DNA of 33,723 bases from JBLHUT01 sp047629975 (lineage in GTDB: Bacteria > Pseudomonadota > Alphaproteobacteria > Rhodobacterales > Rhodobacteraceae): the NCBI GenBank assembly GCA_047629975.1, contig JBLHUT010000008.1, forward strand, positions 1 through 33,723. The letters are read 5' to 3'. Below the pieces are notes generated by a model. That model ran no database searches. It saw only the letters and a program-made list of their open reading frames with translations, and was not told where the DNA came from. The position numbers and the translations under genes were made by a program. Each line of letters opens with the position of its first letter. The first letter of the stretch is position 1. Positions 17,464-26,383 of this stretch are shown in pieces.

Positions 17464-17483
17464 GCGGGGCTTTCGGGCAAGCT

Positions 17484-18968
17484 TCAGGGCAGGGCGTCGA
17501 TGGCCCTTAAAAGGGGGGCAATTTGCGTTTCGTCAGCGCCATACCCTTGCGCCGTCAGCACGGCGAGGCGGGCGGCGTCGCGCTCCTCTCCGGCAATATG
17601 TAGCGTCGCAAGCGCAAGGGCCGCGGTCATATAAAGGTTGGCTCTATAGCGTTCCGGTGAGGGGCGCATTCCCAATGTCACGGCTTTTTCGGGGGGCACG
17701 TCAAGCAACCTGCGCCATGCCGCCACGGCTTCCTCGCGGTCGGAGGCACCCGCAAGGCCCGCGCGTGCGTGATGGATCTCAAGTGTTGTGGGGCGTATGC
17801 GTGCGGCACGCTCCAGCAGGGTCTGCGCCGCTGGTATATCGCCTTGTCGGGCGTATATCGCAGCCAGCGTCACCCACGCGCCATCACGGTTTGCATCGGT
17901 TTTCAAAGCCTGCTCGAACGCGCTTGCCGCCTGATCAGGCCGGCCCATATCCAACAACAGCCGCCCCTCCATCTCTTGCAATTTTGCGCGCAATTGCGGG
18001 GTCTTGAACCGGTTCATTGCCTCGTGGACAGTGGCGAGGGCCTGTTCGGGCTGCTTTACGGCCAGATAGATCAGCACCGTTTCACCGACCGCATCCAGTC
18101 GCCCCGGGTCGGTTGCCAGAGCCATCGCAAAAAAGTCCAGCGCCCTGCGGTAGTTTTCTGGAAGCAGGTCCGAAGACGGCACAGGGGTCGGGCGTGCATC
18201 CTCCAGATGCTTGTAGGCTCGTGCGAGTTGGAACTGTGCCTGTCCTTGGCTGCTGGCGGGGGCTGCGCGCTTTTCAAGCACGTCCAGAAGGTGAATCAGG
18301 TCTCCCACGGCGATCTCCAGTTGCTTGAATTCAGTCGGTCGCAAACGTTCCAGTGCGATGCGCTGCGAGGCTGTTCTAAAGAGCAGCTCTTCCCAGTCCG
18401 GGAATGCGCGCAGCAGTTTTTCGTTTGTTTCGATCTCGACGGCGCGGATATCTGCGTCGGTCGTGTCATTCGGGGCGCGGCTGCGGTAACGCGCAAACGC
18501 CATTCCCATCAGGTCGAGGGCATCCTTGCGCGGGCCATTGCTTGCGACAATACTGGCTGCGATGTCTATCGCGGCCTGCGGATCGGAGCGCAAAAGCAGA
18601 TGGCCCCTGATCAGGTTTCCGGTCACATCATAGGGGGTTGCCTGCAACAATCGGGTCAAGGCGGTGTCTGCCTTGGATGTTTGACCACGCTCGAACAGCT
18701 TTAGCACATGCGCGGCTTCAGGGCTGGCTTGGGTCGCTCCCAGTTCGATACTCCCGTCGGGTAAGACCAGTGTCGCGGCGCTTGCACCCGAAACTGTCAG
18801 GGCAATCAGGCAAGCCACCCCGCAACCGAGGCCGCATTGCGCGACCCCGGTGACGGGAAGGAACCGTTGCCAACCTTTGGGTGGCCAACCCTTGCGTGGC
18901 CAACCCTTGCGTGGCGGGCGTGTTTTTCGCGGATGTCTCTTGCCGCGCCAAGGCCACGCGGTCTTCAC
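17484..18968 (-). CDS. Exported or membrane-anchored TPR protein
   Basis: A 494-residue protein with an unusual, very basic N-terminus of about 38 residues (PRKGW repeated, 19-33), a hydrophobic segment at about 41-63 ending GASA, then helical repeats. Clear TPR units lie around residues 340-420 (QAASAFEQALKTDANRDGAWVTLAAIYARQGD, AAQTLLERAARIRPTTLEIHHA), and more diverged ones run through the middle. The C-terminus is Ala-rich (LYMTAALALATLHIAGEERDAA). Its ATG overlaps the stop of the upstream exported-protein gene (ATGA, 18965-18968), so the two are translationally coupled. The TPR part would lie in the periplasm and could bind or help assemble the coupled protein; this is inference. No exact family was recognised. 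Confidence 0.8.
   Translation of the reverse strand: MKTAWPWRGKRHPRKTRPPRKGWPRKGWPPKGWQRFLPVTGVAQCGLGCGVACLIALTVSGASAATLVLPDGSIELGATQASPEAAHVLKLFERGQTSKADTALTRLLQATPYDVTGNLIRGHLLLRSDPQAAIDIAASIVASNGPRKDALDLMGMAFARYRSRAPNDTTDADIRAVEIETNEKLLRAFPDWEELLFRTASQRIALERLRPTEFKQLEIAVGDLIHLLDVLEKRAAPASSQGQAQFQLARAYKHLEDARPTPVPSSDLLPENYRRALDFFAMALATDPGRLDAVGETVLIYLAVKQPEQALATVHEAMNRFKTPQLRAKLQEMEGRLLLDMGRPDQAASAFEQALKTDANRDGAWVTLAAIYARQGDIPAAQTLLERAARIRPTTLEIHHARAGLAGASDREEAVAAWRRLLDVPPEKAVTLGMRPSPERYRANLYMTAALALATLHIAGEERDAARLAVLTAQGYGADETQIAPLLRAIDALP
18871..18915. repeat. Three 15-bp tandem repeats in the start of the TPR gene
   Basis: Three consecutive 15-bp units (18871-18885, 18886-18900, 18901-18915). 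The last two are identical (CAACCCTTGCGTGGC on the + strand) and the first differs at two bases. On the coding (-) strand each unit encodes Pro-Arg/Pro-Lys-Gly-Trp, so copy-number change would lengthen the basic N-region of the TPR protein by 5 residues without a frameshift. Confidence 0.95.
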
Positions 18969-20062
18969 GGCGCTGCTTGTGCACCCGCCTTCATGAAGCG
19001 GCGCAGCGGATACAGCAGCAGCATAAGCCCGGCATAAAGGAAGCCTGCCGGGGGCACGGGAACCAGAGACGTGTTTGCAACCTGCTCAAACGTGTTGTCG
19101 GTTGGAACTTGAAACGGTGCAATAATCCCTGCGCTAAATTCACCGGCAAATTGGGTCGGGTTCGGAACGTCCCAGACGCTGTCGAAAAACAGGTTGCTTC
19201 CGGCATTTGCAAAGCCGGTGTTGTCAATAAACACCCCGCCGGGCGGAATAGGAGCGGCCTGATCAAGCCGAAGGAGGTTGACGGCACCAAAGCCGTAAGG
19301 GTTGCCGCGTGTGGTCGTGCCGATCAGATCACCCGCCCCGTTCAACAAGTTCCAGTTGAACGAGAATGTCTCGTTCACATCCCAATCCGTCAAGGTCAGG
19401 GTAAAACCGTCAAGGACATTGCCCGTGCCAGCAGGAGGCGGACCGGAGCCTGTACCCGCAGTATAAGGACCGGGGCCGCCGTCCACGGCTGAGTCGCCCA
19501 GACTGTCAAGCACAGGCGGCACGCCGGGCACCAGCAAGGCAGCCAAAGGACCTGCCGCCACAAGATCGCGATTGGGGATGATCGTTCCGCCGCCAATACC
19601 CCAGGTTGCGGATGTCGCCGTAAAGGCCGTGGCGGACCAGTCGTTCAGGTTGCCCGGCACATCGCCACGCCCCCGACCACTGTGAATGGCTGTTGCATCG
19701 AAGGTACCCGAACCGCTTGTCAGGCCAAGTCCGGCAGCATCGATATCTGTCCCGCCAAGTGCGCCGCCGCGACCGTCGGCATCAATCCCGATGCCTGAAA
19801 TTGTGGGCGAGGTGCTGCCGAATCCACCAAGCCCGCTTGTTCCGACTGTCGATGCAATCACAACGCCGGCGGCAGGCGTATCGGACCAGTTCAGAACTTC
19901 GAATTCAAACACGAAGTCGTTGCCATCTGTGCCATCCAGTCCGCTGATCCGCTCGATGTCGGTGATTCTGAAGCAAAACACCTCCGGGAGGATTGGCACC
20001 GGATCTGCCATTGCAGCAGATGCCGAAAGAGCCGTTACCAAACTACCAATTACCAAACGCAT
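18965..20062 (-). CDS. Exported Gly/Ser-rich protein with PEP-CTERM-like sorting tail
   Basis: A 365-residue precursor with a signal peptide (MRLVIGSLVTALSASAAMA, cut before Asp20) and a C-terminal tripartite tail (residues 334-365): VPVPPAGF, a hydrophobic helix LYAGLMLLLYPL, then the basic RRFMK. This is the pattern of PEP-CTERM/VPxPA-CTERM substrates, which exosortases cut and anchor or release at the cell surface. The body is low in charge and rich in Gly, Thr, Asp and Asn (TSGLGGFGSTSPTISG, TDWDVNETFSFNWNLLNG), as in extracellular beta-rich or adhesive proteins. The ATG at 20062 was chosen because the signal peptide begins there and a G-rich tract precedes it. No exosortase gene is in the window. 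It overlaps the TPR gene by 4 nt. Confidence 0.82.
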   Translation of the reverse strand: MRLVIGSLVTALSASAAMADPVPILPEVFCFRITDIERISGLDGTDGNDFVFEFEVLNWSDTPAAGVVIASTVGTSGLGGFGSTSPTISGIGIDADGRGGALGGTDIDAAGLGLTSGSGTFDATAIHSGRGRGDVPGNLNDWSATAFTATSATWGIGGGTIIPNRDLVAAGPLAALLVPGVPPVLDSLGDSAVDGGPGPYTAGTGSGPPPAGTGNVLDGFTLTLTDWDVNETFSFNWNLLNGAGDLIGTTTRGNPYGFGAVNLLRLDQAAPIPPGGVFIDNTGFANAGSNLFFDSVWDVPNPTQFAGEFSAGIIAPFQVPTDNTFEQVANTSLVPVPPAGFLYAGLMLLLYPLRRFMKAGAQAAP

Positions 20063-20411
20063 TTCCCGATCCCCCCCCGTTGGTGTGTCGGTCAATGGTA
20101 TCAAAAAATCGCCCAAAAGTATATCGTGATTTGGGATATAAGCCTAATTAATGGGCGTTATGGGGGGTATTGGTGTGTCTGGCTCAACCCTGAGTTGTGG
20201 GGGGCCCAAGCCTGATATGGACTTGCGTCAGGTTCTAAGGCGTTAAAATTAATTGGGAATCTATTGGATTTTTTTGCTGTAGTCCGCGCCTTGTTCCGCC
20301 GTCATTCCAGAACGGTCGAAGCCTTGGCCAACGTCGTTGAAAGCGCGCTACACCAAAGGCAACGGCGCGGTGGAAGCCCGATCTTTTGGAAGGTGGCGTG
20401 GCCGCCGCTTG
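20063..20411. other. 349-bp gap between thuA-like gene and exported-protein gene
   Basis: Both flanking genes are on the minus strand, so this stretch holds the end of the ThuA operon and the promoter of the exported-protein/TPR operon. The half nearest the exported-protein gene is AT-rich (about 20120-20275) and the other half GC-rich. No gene, hairpin followed by a T run on the minus strand, or clear promoter was recognised. Confidence 0.5.
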
Positions 20412-21116
20412 CTACTCGCGCGCTGCCCAAACAAGACCACGGCGGACGATTTCAGTGACCTGTGGCACTTTCAGATCGTCCAGCGTGTGCCCGATGGAGC
20501 AATAGAAAACCCGCCCCTTATCCCAGCGTCGTGTCCACACCACGGGGATTACAGACCCTTCGATCCACCACAAGTGGTCACCGGAAAATGTGGTCGTCGC
20601 AAGCACCTCGTTGGAAGGATCAACCAGCATGTAATATTGCTCCGAGAGCAGTCGGAAGCTGGATATTCCTGCCACGACGGGGTGGTCGGGAGTGGTGATC
20701 GTGACGTCATAGTCAACAAAGTCATCCGAGGGCACAAGGTTGTCGGGCCAACCGGGGGGGTGGGCGACGAACTGGCCTCCGATGAGAAAGTGATAGGTGG
20801 GGCGATCCCGAAAAGCATCTCCCATATGGCCGTGCCATCCGCCTATGCCACAGCCTGCTGCGATGAGTTTCAGCAAACCGTCTTCCTGGGTTTTGGTCAT
20901 GTTGCCGAATTCGGGCTGGTGCGAGGAACGCGCCGATGACCAGATCGGAACAATGAGGTCGACTTCTGCCAGGATGTCCGGAGTGGCGAGAGGCTCGAGT
21001 GTGTCATAGACCGTGACGCTAAAGCCTTCGGCTTCGAGCAACTCTGTACACCAGTCAGCAAAGCTTGTGGGGTTGTGACCTTCCCAGCCACCGACAAAAA
21101 GGGCTGCTGTCTTCAT
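20412..21116 (-). CDS. ThuA-like (trehalose utilisation) domain protein
   Basis: A 234-residue protein of the ThuA family (glutamine-amidotransferase-like fold): ALFVGGWEGHNPTSFADWCTELLEAEGF at the N-terminus, then GGWHGHMGDAFRDRPTYHFLIGGQFVAHPPG, HPVVAGI, EQYYMLVDPSNEVLATT, PVVWTRRWDKGRVFYCSIGH. ThuA proteins occur in sugar catabolic clusters, often with dehydrogenases that make keto-sugars. The start at 21116 overlaps the previous stop (ATGA, 21113-21116). It is the last gene of the uptake operon. Its position after a sugar-type ABC transporter and a beta-hydroxyacid dehydrogenase suggests it acts on an oxidised derivative of the imported compound; the reaction is unknown. Confidence 0.9.
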   Translation of the reverse strand: MKTAALFVGGWEGHNPTSFADWCTELLEAEGFSVTVYDTLEPLATPDILAEVDLIVPIWSSARSSHQPEFGNMTKTQEDGLLKLIAAGCGIGGWHGHMGDAFRDRPTYHFLIGGQFVAHPPGWPDNLVPSDDFVDYDVTITTPDHPVVAGISSFRLLSEQYYMLVDPSNEVLATTTFSGDHLWWIEGSVIPVVWTRRWDKGRVFYCSIGHTLDDLKVPQVTEIVRRGLVWAARE

Positions 21117-21982
21117 CTGTTTTCCTTGCGCAAATAATTCAGGATCGATGCCATGTCGCGGGTGGCGAACCCAGCGGCCTCGGCGGATTTCAGTGTGTCG
21201 AGAGTTACATCGCCTTGGGGCGTTGCCACACACAACTTCTGTGCGAGCTGTGTCATGACTTCCATATCCTTGCGGGCAAGTGCGACGGTAAAGCTGACAT
21301 CCTGAGAGGCTTCGTTCAGATAGAGTGCCCGGCGGTATTTCAGCATCGGCGCGCATGCGGCGGACGCCTCGATCACGTCATAGGCAACTTCGGGTGCGAT
21401 GCCCGAGGCTTCAGCAAGCGTCATGGCCTCTGCCAGTGTCTGATTGATGCCGTGGATCAAGGAATTCACCGACAGTTTCATCACGGCACCTGATCCAATA
21501 GTGCCCAGACAGATCACCTGTTTGCCCATGGCCTCGAAGACCGGCATCAAGGGGGCTGCTGTGGTCTTGCTACACCCGGCCATGATCAAGAGTTGTGCCG
21601 CATCAGCGGCTTGGGTTGCTCCGGAAACCGGGGCGTCGATCACGGTGCTGCCGCTTGGGGCTTCACTGGCCAGCCTGCGGATGTGATCGGGGCTCATGGT
21701 GCCCATTTCGATGAATGTCGTCGCACTTTTTGCGGCAAAAAGCCCGTTTGACCCAAAGTGTACAGCGACCGACGAGGCATCATCGGCCAGCATTGTTATC
21801 ACCACATCGGCGGCCTCGGCCAAATCTTCGGGGCTTGGTGCAACGGCGCACCCAAGCCGTCGTGCCAACCCTTGCGCCTTTTCCTCGGAACGGTTCCAAA
21901 GTGTGAGTGTGTGGCCCGCGTTTGCAAGATTGCGCGCCATGAGCGCCCCCATTCGACCCACTCCGGCAAAACCGACGTGCAT
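21113..21982 (-). CDS. NAD(P)-dependent beta-hydroxyacid dehydrogenase (3-hydroxyisobutyrate dehydrogenase family)
   Basis: A 289-residue two-domain dehydrogenase. The Rossmann motif is VGFAGVGRMGALMARNL (GxGxxG at 7-12), the substrate-binding block DAPVSGAT is at 117-124, and the catalytic Lys169 is in GAVMKLSVNSL. WNRS after the second strand (Asn30-Arg31 in place of the acidic residue used for NAD) is the pattern seen with NADP in this family, so NADP may be preferred. Length fits the 3-hydroxyisobutyrate/tartronate-semialdehyde/6-phosphogluconate-like family. It starts one base inside the ATPase stop (TGATG) and ends overlapping the ThuA gene, so it is firmly part of the operon. The substrate would be a beta-hydroxy acid or a sugar acid; not determined. 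Confidence 0.9.
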   Translation of the reverse strand: MHVGFAGVGRMGALMARNLANAGHTLTLWNRSEEKAQGLARRLGCAVAPSPEDLAEAADVVITMLADDASSVAVHFGSNGLFAAKSATTFIEMGTMSPDHIRRLASEAPSGSTVIDAPVSGATQAADAAQLLIMAGCSKTTAAPLMPVFEAMGKQVICLGTIGSGAVMKLSVNSLIHGINQTLAEAMTLAEASGIAPEVAYDVIEASAACAPMLKYRRALYLNEASQDVSFTVALARKDMEVMTQLAQKLCVATPQGDVTLDTLKSAEAAGFATRDMASILNYLRKENR

Positions 21983-23493
21983 CACGCAGACCGCTCGGAC
22001 TGGATGCCGGAGATCGCCTGAACAAGGTTGTCCTCGTTCACCTCTTCGGAGGTGAATTCGCGCATGATCTTTCCGTGGAACATCGCAATCACCCGGTCCG
22101 ATACCCGCAAGACCTCTGGCATCTCGGAGCTGATGACGATGATTGCATAGCCTTGCCGTGCAAGATCGCGGATCAGATTGTGAATTTCCGACTTGGAGCC
22201 AACGTCGATCCCGCGTGTCGGTTCGTCGACGATCAGAACCTTGGGGGCCATCGACAGCCATTTACCGATCACGATTTTCTGCTGGTTGCCCCCTGACAGG
22301 TTCCCGGCCAATTGCCGCCAACTGGGCGTCTTGATGGCTAGTTTATCGCGGTAATGGTCAAAGATGGCGATCTCGGCACCGTCAGATACAAACGGCCCCG
22401 CGGTCAGGTCCTGTACTTGCGGCAACGTCATGTTGTCGCGGCAATTCATGCCCAGAATCAACCCCTGCTCTTTACGATCCTCGGGGACCAGCGAGATCCC
22501 GTTCTCGATAGCGTCGATCGGGGAATGGATGTGGATTTCTTCGCCTTCCAGAAGCACAGTCCCAGAGGTCGGGGTGCGCAGGCCGAACAGGGTTTCGGCA
22601 ATTTCGGTGCGTCCTGCCCCCACAAGCCCGTAAAAGCCGATAACTTCGCCGGAATGGACCTTGAAACTGACATCCTGATAGAGCGATCCGCAGGAAAGGT
22701 TGCGCACCTCAAGGGCAATTTTGCCAATCGGTGCGTGCTCGATCGCATGTGTCAGATCAAGGCTGCGCCCTATCATCAATCGCGTGACTTCGTCCTCATC
22801 GGTGTCCTTTGTCACCAGCGACCCGCGGTACTCGCCATCGCGCAGGACTGAAATTTTGTGCGAGATCGTGAAAATCTCGTCCATCCGGTGCGAGATATAC
22901 ACAATCCCGACGCCTTGAGTGCTCAGATCATTGATGATGTCGAACAGAACCACCTTTTCGGCATCGGTCAGGGACGCGGTCGGTTCGTCAAAAATTACGG
23001 CCTTTGCATCGACTGTCAGGGCGCGCGCAATCTCGACCATCTGTTTGTTGGCAATGGACAGATCGCCCACGATGGTCTTCTCTGTAAAAGTGCAATTCAG
23101 ACGCTTTAGAATGGCGGCACTGTCGCTATAGAGCCGGTCCCAATCGACGCGGCCATAGCTTTTGCTGGGCAATTCTCCAAGATAGATATTCTCGGCGACG
23201 GACAACTCTTCGGCAAGGCTGAGTTCTTGATGAATGAACACGACGCCTTTGGCCTTTGCATTCAAAGGCGATGCCATGATGGATGGCACTTCGTTGATAA
23301 AAATCTGACCCTCGTCAGGCTGGTGGATGCCCCCCAAGACCTTCATAAGCGTCGATTTTCCGGCTCCGTTTTCACCCAGAAGGGCGTGCACTTCGCCCGG
23401 CATCACCTGAAACGATACCCCGTCAAGTGCCCGGACGCCTGGAAAGGTCTTGATGATGCCTTCAAGGCGAAGGGCCGGTTTTTGGGGGGTCAT
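21982..23493 (-). CDS. Sugar-type ABC transporter, tandem ATP-binding protein (RbsA/XylG/MglA type)
   Basis: A 503-residue ATPase with two nucleotide-binding halves. The first has Walker A GENGAGKST (40-48), FIHQELSLAEELSVAENIYLG, a degenerate signature LSIANKQMVEIARAL and Walker B AVIFDEPTASL. The second has the degenerate Walker A GLVGAGRTE, the signature LSGGNQQK and Walker B VLIVDEPTRGID. This arrangement is standard for the CUT2 carbohydrate uptake family. The ATG at 23493 overlaps the stop of the permease gene (ATGA, 23490-23493). Substrates of CUT2 systems include pentoses, hexoses, inositol, erythritol and autoinducer-2; which one applies cannot be told here. Confidence 0.94.
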   Translation of the reverse strand: MTPQKPALRLEGIIKTFPGVRALDGVSFQVMPGEVHALLGENGAGKSTLMKVLGGIHQPDEGQIFINEVPSIMASPLNAKAKGVVFIHQELSLAEELSVAENIYLGELPSKSYGRVDWDRLYSDSAAILKRLNCTFTEKTIVGDLSIANKQMVEIARALTVDAKAVIFDEPTASLTDAEKVVLFDIINDLSTQGVGIVYISHRMDEIFTISHKISVLRDGEYRGSLVTKDTDEDEVTRLMIGRSLDLTHAIEHAPIGKIALEVRNLSCGSLYQDVSFKVHSGEVIGFYGLVGAGRTEIAETLFGLRTPTSGTVLLEGEEIHIHSPIDAIENGISLVPEDRKEQGLILGMNCRDNMTLPQVQDLTAGPFVSDGAEIAIFDHYRDKLAIKTPSWRQLAGNLSGGNQQKIVIGKWLSMAPKVLIVDEPTRGIDVGSKSEIHNLIRDLARQGYAIIVISSEMPEVLRVSDRVIAMFHGKIMREFTSEEVNEDNLVQAISGIQSERSA

Positions 23494-24491
23494 ATCTTCA
23501 ACTCCTGTTTGCCCTTGCGGTTCAGCTGTTTGTCCAGAATCAGGATTGCGATCAGGATCAGGCCGATCACCAGATTGACCATTGCCGTATCCGCGCCGAT
23601 ATGGCCCAGACCCTTGCGCAAAAGTTGAATTGCGATCACGCCGCCGAAAGTAGAAATGACCGATCCGCTCCCACCGGTGAGTTTGGTCCCCCCGAGAACG
23701 ACAGCCGTGATGACCCAAAGCTCGTAAAGCGTGCCGTCGTTGGGGTTGACGGAACCGCTTGACGAATAAAATACAACAGCACTCAAAGCCGCCAAAAAGC
23801 CGATCAGAACAAAGTTCAGAACCATGTGGGGTCCGACTTTGATGCCGGCATTTGTTGCTGCTTGCCGGTTGTCACCGATCGCATAGGCGTTTCGCCCGTG
23901 AACGGTTTTGGTCATCAGCAACCAGATCACGATTGTGCATGCCAAAAAGACAAGAGTTGGTGTTTCAAGGCCAAAGACATCCGCTTCAGCGAAATCAACC
24001 AGCGTCCAGTTCAAGTGTGACGTCGGGTTTTCGCCGTTGTACATAAAGACCAGTCCGCGAAACCCAAGCATCGACCCGAGCGTTACGATGAACGCGTCGA
24101 CGCCGGTTTTCCAGACGATCACTCCGTTGATCAGGCCCAGTATGGCCCCTGTGCACAAGGCCAGAACCCAGGCAACAGGGATCACGGCATCGCCGAGACC
24201 GGCAAAAATCGGCCACGTCATCGAGTCCAGCATGACGACGGCACAAAGCGCATAGGTGGCACCGACCGACAGATCGATGTTGCCGTTGATCATCACGATC
24301 GTCATGCCCAAAGCAATGATGCCAATGGGGGCGGATTGTTTGAGCAGCAACAACATGTTGTCGCCGTCCATGAAGGCCTTGTCAGAGAGGGAAAAGAACT
24401 CTCCGGCGATGCTGAAGAATATCAACTCCAGCACAATAAAGCCCCAGATTGCGCCCTGTTTGAACACCTTCAATTTGTTATCTGCTTGCAT
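23490..24491 (-). CDS. Sugar-type ABC transporter permease (RbsC type), second copy
   Basis: A 333-residue inner-membrane permease of the CUT2/branched-chain type with 8-10 hydrophobic segments. Characteristic blocks are ALGMTIVMINGNIDLSVGATYAL, TGVDAFIVTLGSMLGFRGLVFMYNGE, GRNAYAIGDNRQAATNAGIKV and ITAVVLGGTKLTGGSGSVISTFGGV. It lies 12 bp downstream of the other permease gene and overlaps the ATPase gene by 4 nt. Two different permease genes imply a heterodimeric channel. Confidence 0.93.
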   Translation of the reverse strand: MQADNKLKVFKQGAIWGFIVLELIFFSIAGEFFSLSDKAFMDGDNMLLLLKQSAPIGIIALGMTIVMINGNIDLSVGATYALCAVVMLDSMTWPIFAGLGDAVIPVAWVLALCTGAILGLINGVIVWKTGVDAFIVTLGSMLGFRGLVFMYNGENPTSHLNWTLVDFAEADVFGLETPTLVFLACTIVIWLLMTKTVHGRNAYAIGDNRQAATNAGIKVGPHMVLNFVLIGFLAALSAVVFYSSSGSVNPNDGTLYELWVITAVVLGGTKLTGGSGSVISTFGGVIAIQLLRKGLGHIGADTAMVNLVIGLILIAILILDKQLNRKGKQELKI

Positions 24492-24503
24492 GGTGATTTT
24501 CCC

Positions 24504-25478
24504 CTACGCGATCGACGACCAAAGCCTGCCACGCTTTGCCGCGATATCCAGCCAGACCGCCAGAATGATGATCACCCATGTCACGACGTACTGGACATAA
24601 AATTGCAGTCCCACGAGCAGCAGACCATTCTGGATGAAGCCAAGGATCAGCACGCCGATCACGGTTTTGAATACGGTTCCCGACCCCCCCAAAAGCGAGG
24701 CGCCGCCAAGGATGACCGCTGCGAGTACATCAAGTTCGAGACCCTGACCCACTGTGTTCTGGCTTCCCAGCGAGCGGCTGGCCTGAATAAGCCCCGCAGT
24801 TGCGACGCAAAACGAAGAAATCACGTAGGTCATAAAAACGACGCGCGCCCTTGGAATGCCGGAGAACGTTGCCGCCACCCCGTTACCGCCCACCGCATAG
24901 ACCTTGCGGCCATAAGGGGTCTTTCGCAACAAAACGGTCAGAACAACGGCAAGGGCTGCGAAAATGATGACTGGAACCGGAATTCCCATGACCGAGCCTT
25001 GCCCGAAAACAGAGAACCAGGTGCCTGATTTGTCTGCGATATCCATATTCTTGCCGCCCGAATAGGTGAGCGTCAGGCCGTGGATCGCCGATAGCATTCC
25101 AAGTGTCACGATCAGAGAGTTGAGTTTGAGATACCCCACCAAAAACCCGATTAATGCCCCCAATAGCATTGTCATCGCAAACATTGCGGGAATAGCGAGC
25201 GAGGGGCCAATCTTGTCGTGCAGATCCAACACAACAATCGTCGAGAAGGACATCATTGATCCTACGGAAAGATCAAGGTTGCCGCCAACAACGACAAAGG
25301 TCACGCCAAGCGCCATAACGCCCAAAATTGCCGAGGAGCGTACCACACCGAGCACATTGTCAAGTCCAAGAAAGCGTTCATTGGCCAATGTAAAGCCAAC
25401 CATAAAAATCCCGAAGGCGATTAGAATTCCGTGTCGCGCCAAGATGGCACTTAGCATCTTCTGTCTTGTTTCGCCCAT
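24504..25478 (-). CDS. Sugar-type ABC transporter permease (RbsC type), first copy
   Basis: A 324-residue permease of the same family. It shows ALGVTFVVVGGNLDLSVGSMMSF, LNSLIVTLGMLSAIHGLTLTYSGG, GRKVYAVGGNGVAATFSGI and LAAVILGGASLLGGSGTVFKT. The ATG at 25478 is chosen over the in-frame TTG at 25496 because GGAGGAGG sits just upstream of it. It follows the SDR gene by 34 bp. It would pair with the other permease and the double ATPase. Confidence 0.93.
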   Translation of the reverse strand: MGETRQKMLSAILARHGILIAFGIFMVGFTLANERFLGLDNVLGVVRSSAILGVMALGVTFVVVGGNLDLSVGSMMSFSTIVVLDLHDKIGPSLAIPAMFAMTMLLGALIGFLVGYLKLNSLIVTLGMLSAIHGLTLTYSGGKNMDIADKSGTWFSVFGQGSVMGIPVPVIIFAALAVVLTVLLRKTPYGRKVYAVGGNGVAATFSGIPRARVVFMTYVISSFCVATAGLIQASRSLGSQNTVGQGLELDVLAAVILGGASLLGGSGTVFKTVIGVLILGFIQNGLLLVGLQFYVQYVVTWVIIILAVWLDIAAKRGRLWSSIA

Positions 25479-25512
25479 TTCGTCCTCCTCCTCCAAGGTG
25501 TGTCCGCTGACG

Positions 25513-26310
25513 TCAAACCAGCGTCATTCCTCCATCAATCATGATGATCTGCCCGGTCATGTAATCGCTGTCGCGCGACGCCAGAAACGTCGTCGTGCCG
25601 GTGATATCGGCCGGCGTTGCGACGCGGCCCTTCAAAATTGTGGCGGCAAAGTCTTCCATTGCCTGACCGGGACGATCAGATGCGCCGATCGCCAACAGAT
25701 CGCGGTCGACATCTTCCCACATTTCGGTCGCCACAACACCCGGGGCAAATCCGGTCACAGTGATATCATGCTTTGCCAGATCGCGTGCGCCCGATTGTGT
25801 CAGGGAAACCACCGCCCATTTCGAGGCGCAATAGGGTGCCACATTGTCAAACCCCTGTCGGCTGGCCACGGAAGCGGTATTGATGATTTTGCCACCTGTG
25901 CCTTGGGCGATCATTTGCTTCGCGGCTTCCTGCATCCCGATCAATACACCCAAGCCGTTGATATCCATGATCATCCGCCAGTTTTCATCGGTCACTTCCA
26001 TAAAGTTCATGGGTTTGTTTACGCCGGCGTTGTTGAACTTCACGTCCAGTTTGCCAAAGACCTCCACGGTCTTGCTTATCATTAACGCAACTTGTTTGCG
26101 ATCGGTGACATCGACAGCACAAGCCATCAACTTACCTCCGCCGCGCGCCGCACGCTCTTCGTTATTGCAAACGGTTTGTTGGACTTTTGCCGCGTTGATA
26201 TCCGCAAAGCAGACATCTGCACCTTCGTCGAGGAGCGCCTCGCCTATGGCGCGACCTATGCCCTGTGCTGCTCCTGTCACAATGCATGACCGACCTATGA
26301 CGCGCCCCAT
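25513..26310 (-). CDS. Short-chain dehydrogenase/reductase inside the transport operon
   Basis: A 265-residue classical SDR. TGAAQGIGRAIG is the cofactor motif (12-23), Asp37 in FADIN favours NAD(H), NNAG is at 93-96, and the catalytic tetrad is Asn118, Ser147, Tyr160 (PYCASK) and Lys164. The end SDYMTGQIIMIDGG is typical of sugar or diol dehydrogenases. GGAGG precedes the ATG at 26310. It is placed between the binding-protein and permease genes, so it is expressed with the transporter. It resembles the SDR at 29401-30210 on the other operon, sharing for instance NAGVNKP, IMDIN, GMQEAA and DYMTGQ with it. A sugar, polyol or vicinal-diol oxidation is likely, and the family covers many substrates. 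Confidence 0.92.
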   Translation of the reverse strand: MGRVIGRSCIVTGAAQGIGRAIGEALLDEGADVCFADINAAKVQQTVCNNEERAARGGGKLMACAVDVTDRKQVALMISKTVEVFGKLDVKFNNAGVNKPMNFMEVTDENWRMIMDINGLGVLIGMQEAAKQMIAQGTGGKIINTASVASRQGFDNVAPYCASKWAVVSLTQSGARDLAKHDITVTGFAPGVVATEMWEDVDRDLLAIGASDRPGQAMEDFAATILKGRVATPADITGTTTFLASRDSDYMTGQIIMIDGGMTLV

Positions 26311-26383
26311 GGTGCCTCCGGATTTGGTGTTCTGGAAAAAGGAAAGGTGGGCCAATTGGCCCACCTGATTGGCAACTGCTCCG

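Noticed and set aside
18871..18915. CRISPR-like repeats
   Set aside because: Units are contiguous, 15 bp, without spacers, and lie in phase within a coding region.
20337..20939. 200-codon + strand frame opposite the ThuA gene
   Set aside because: Mostly antisense to the ThuA gene; the non-overlapping start has no recognisable domain or good ribosome site.
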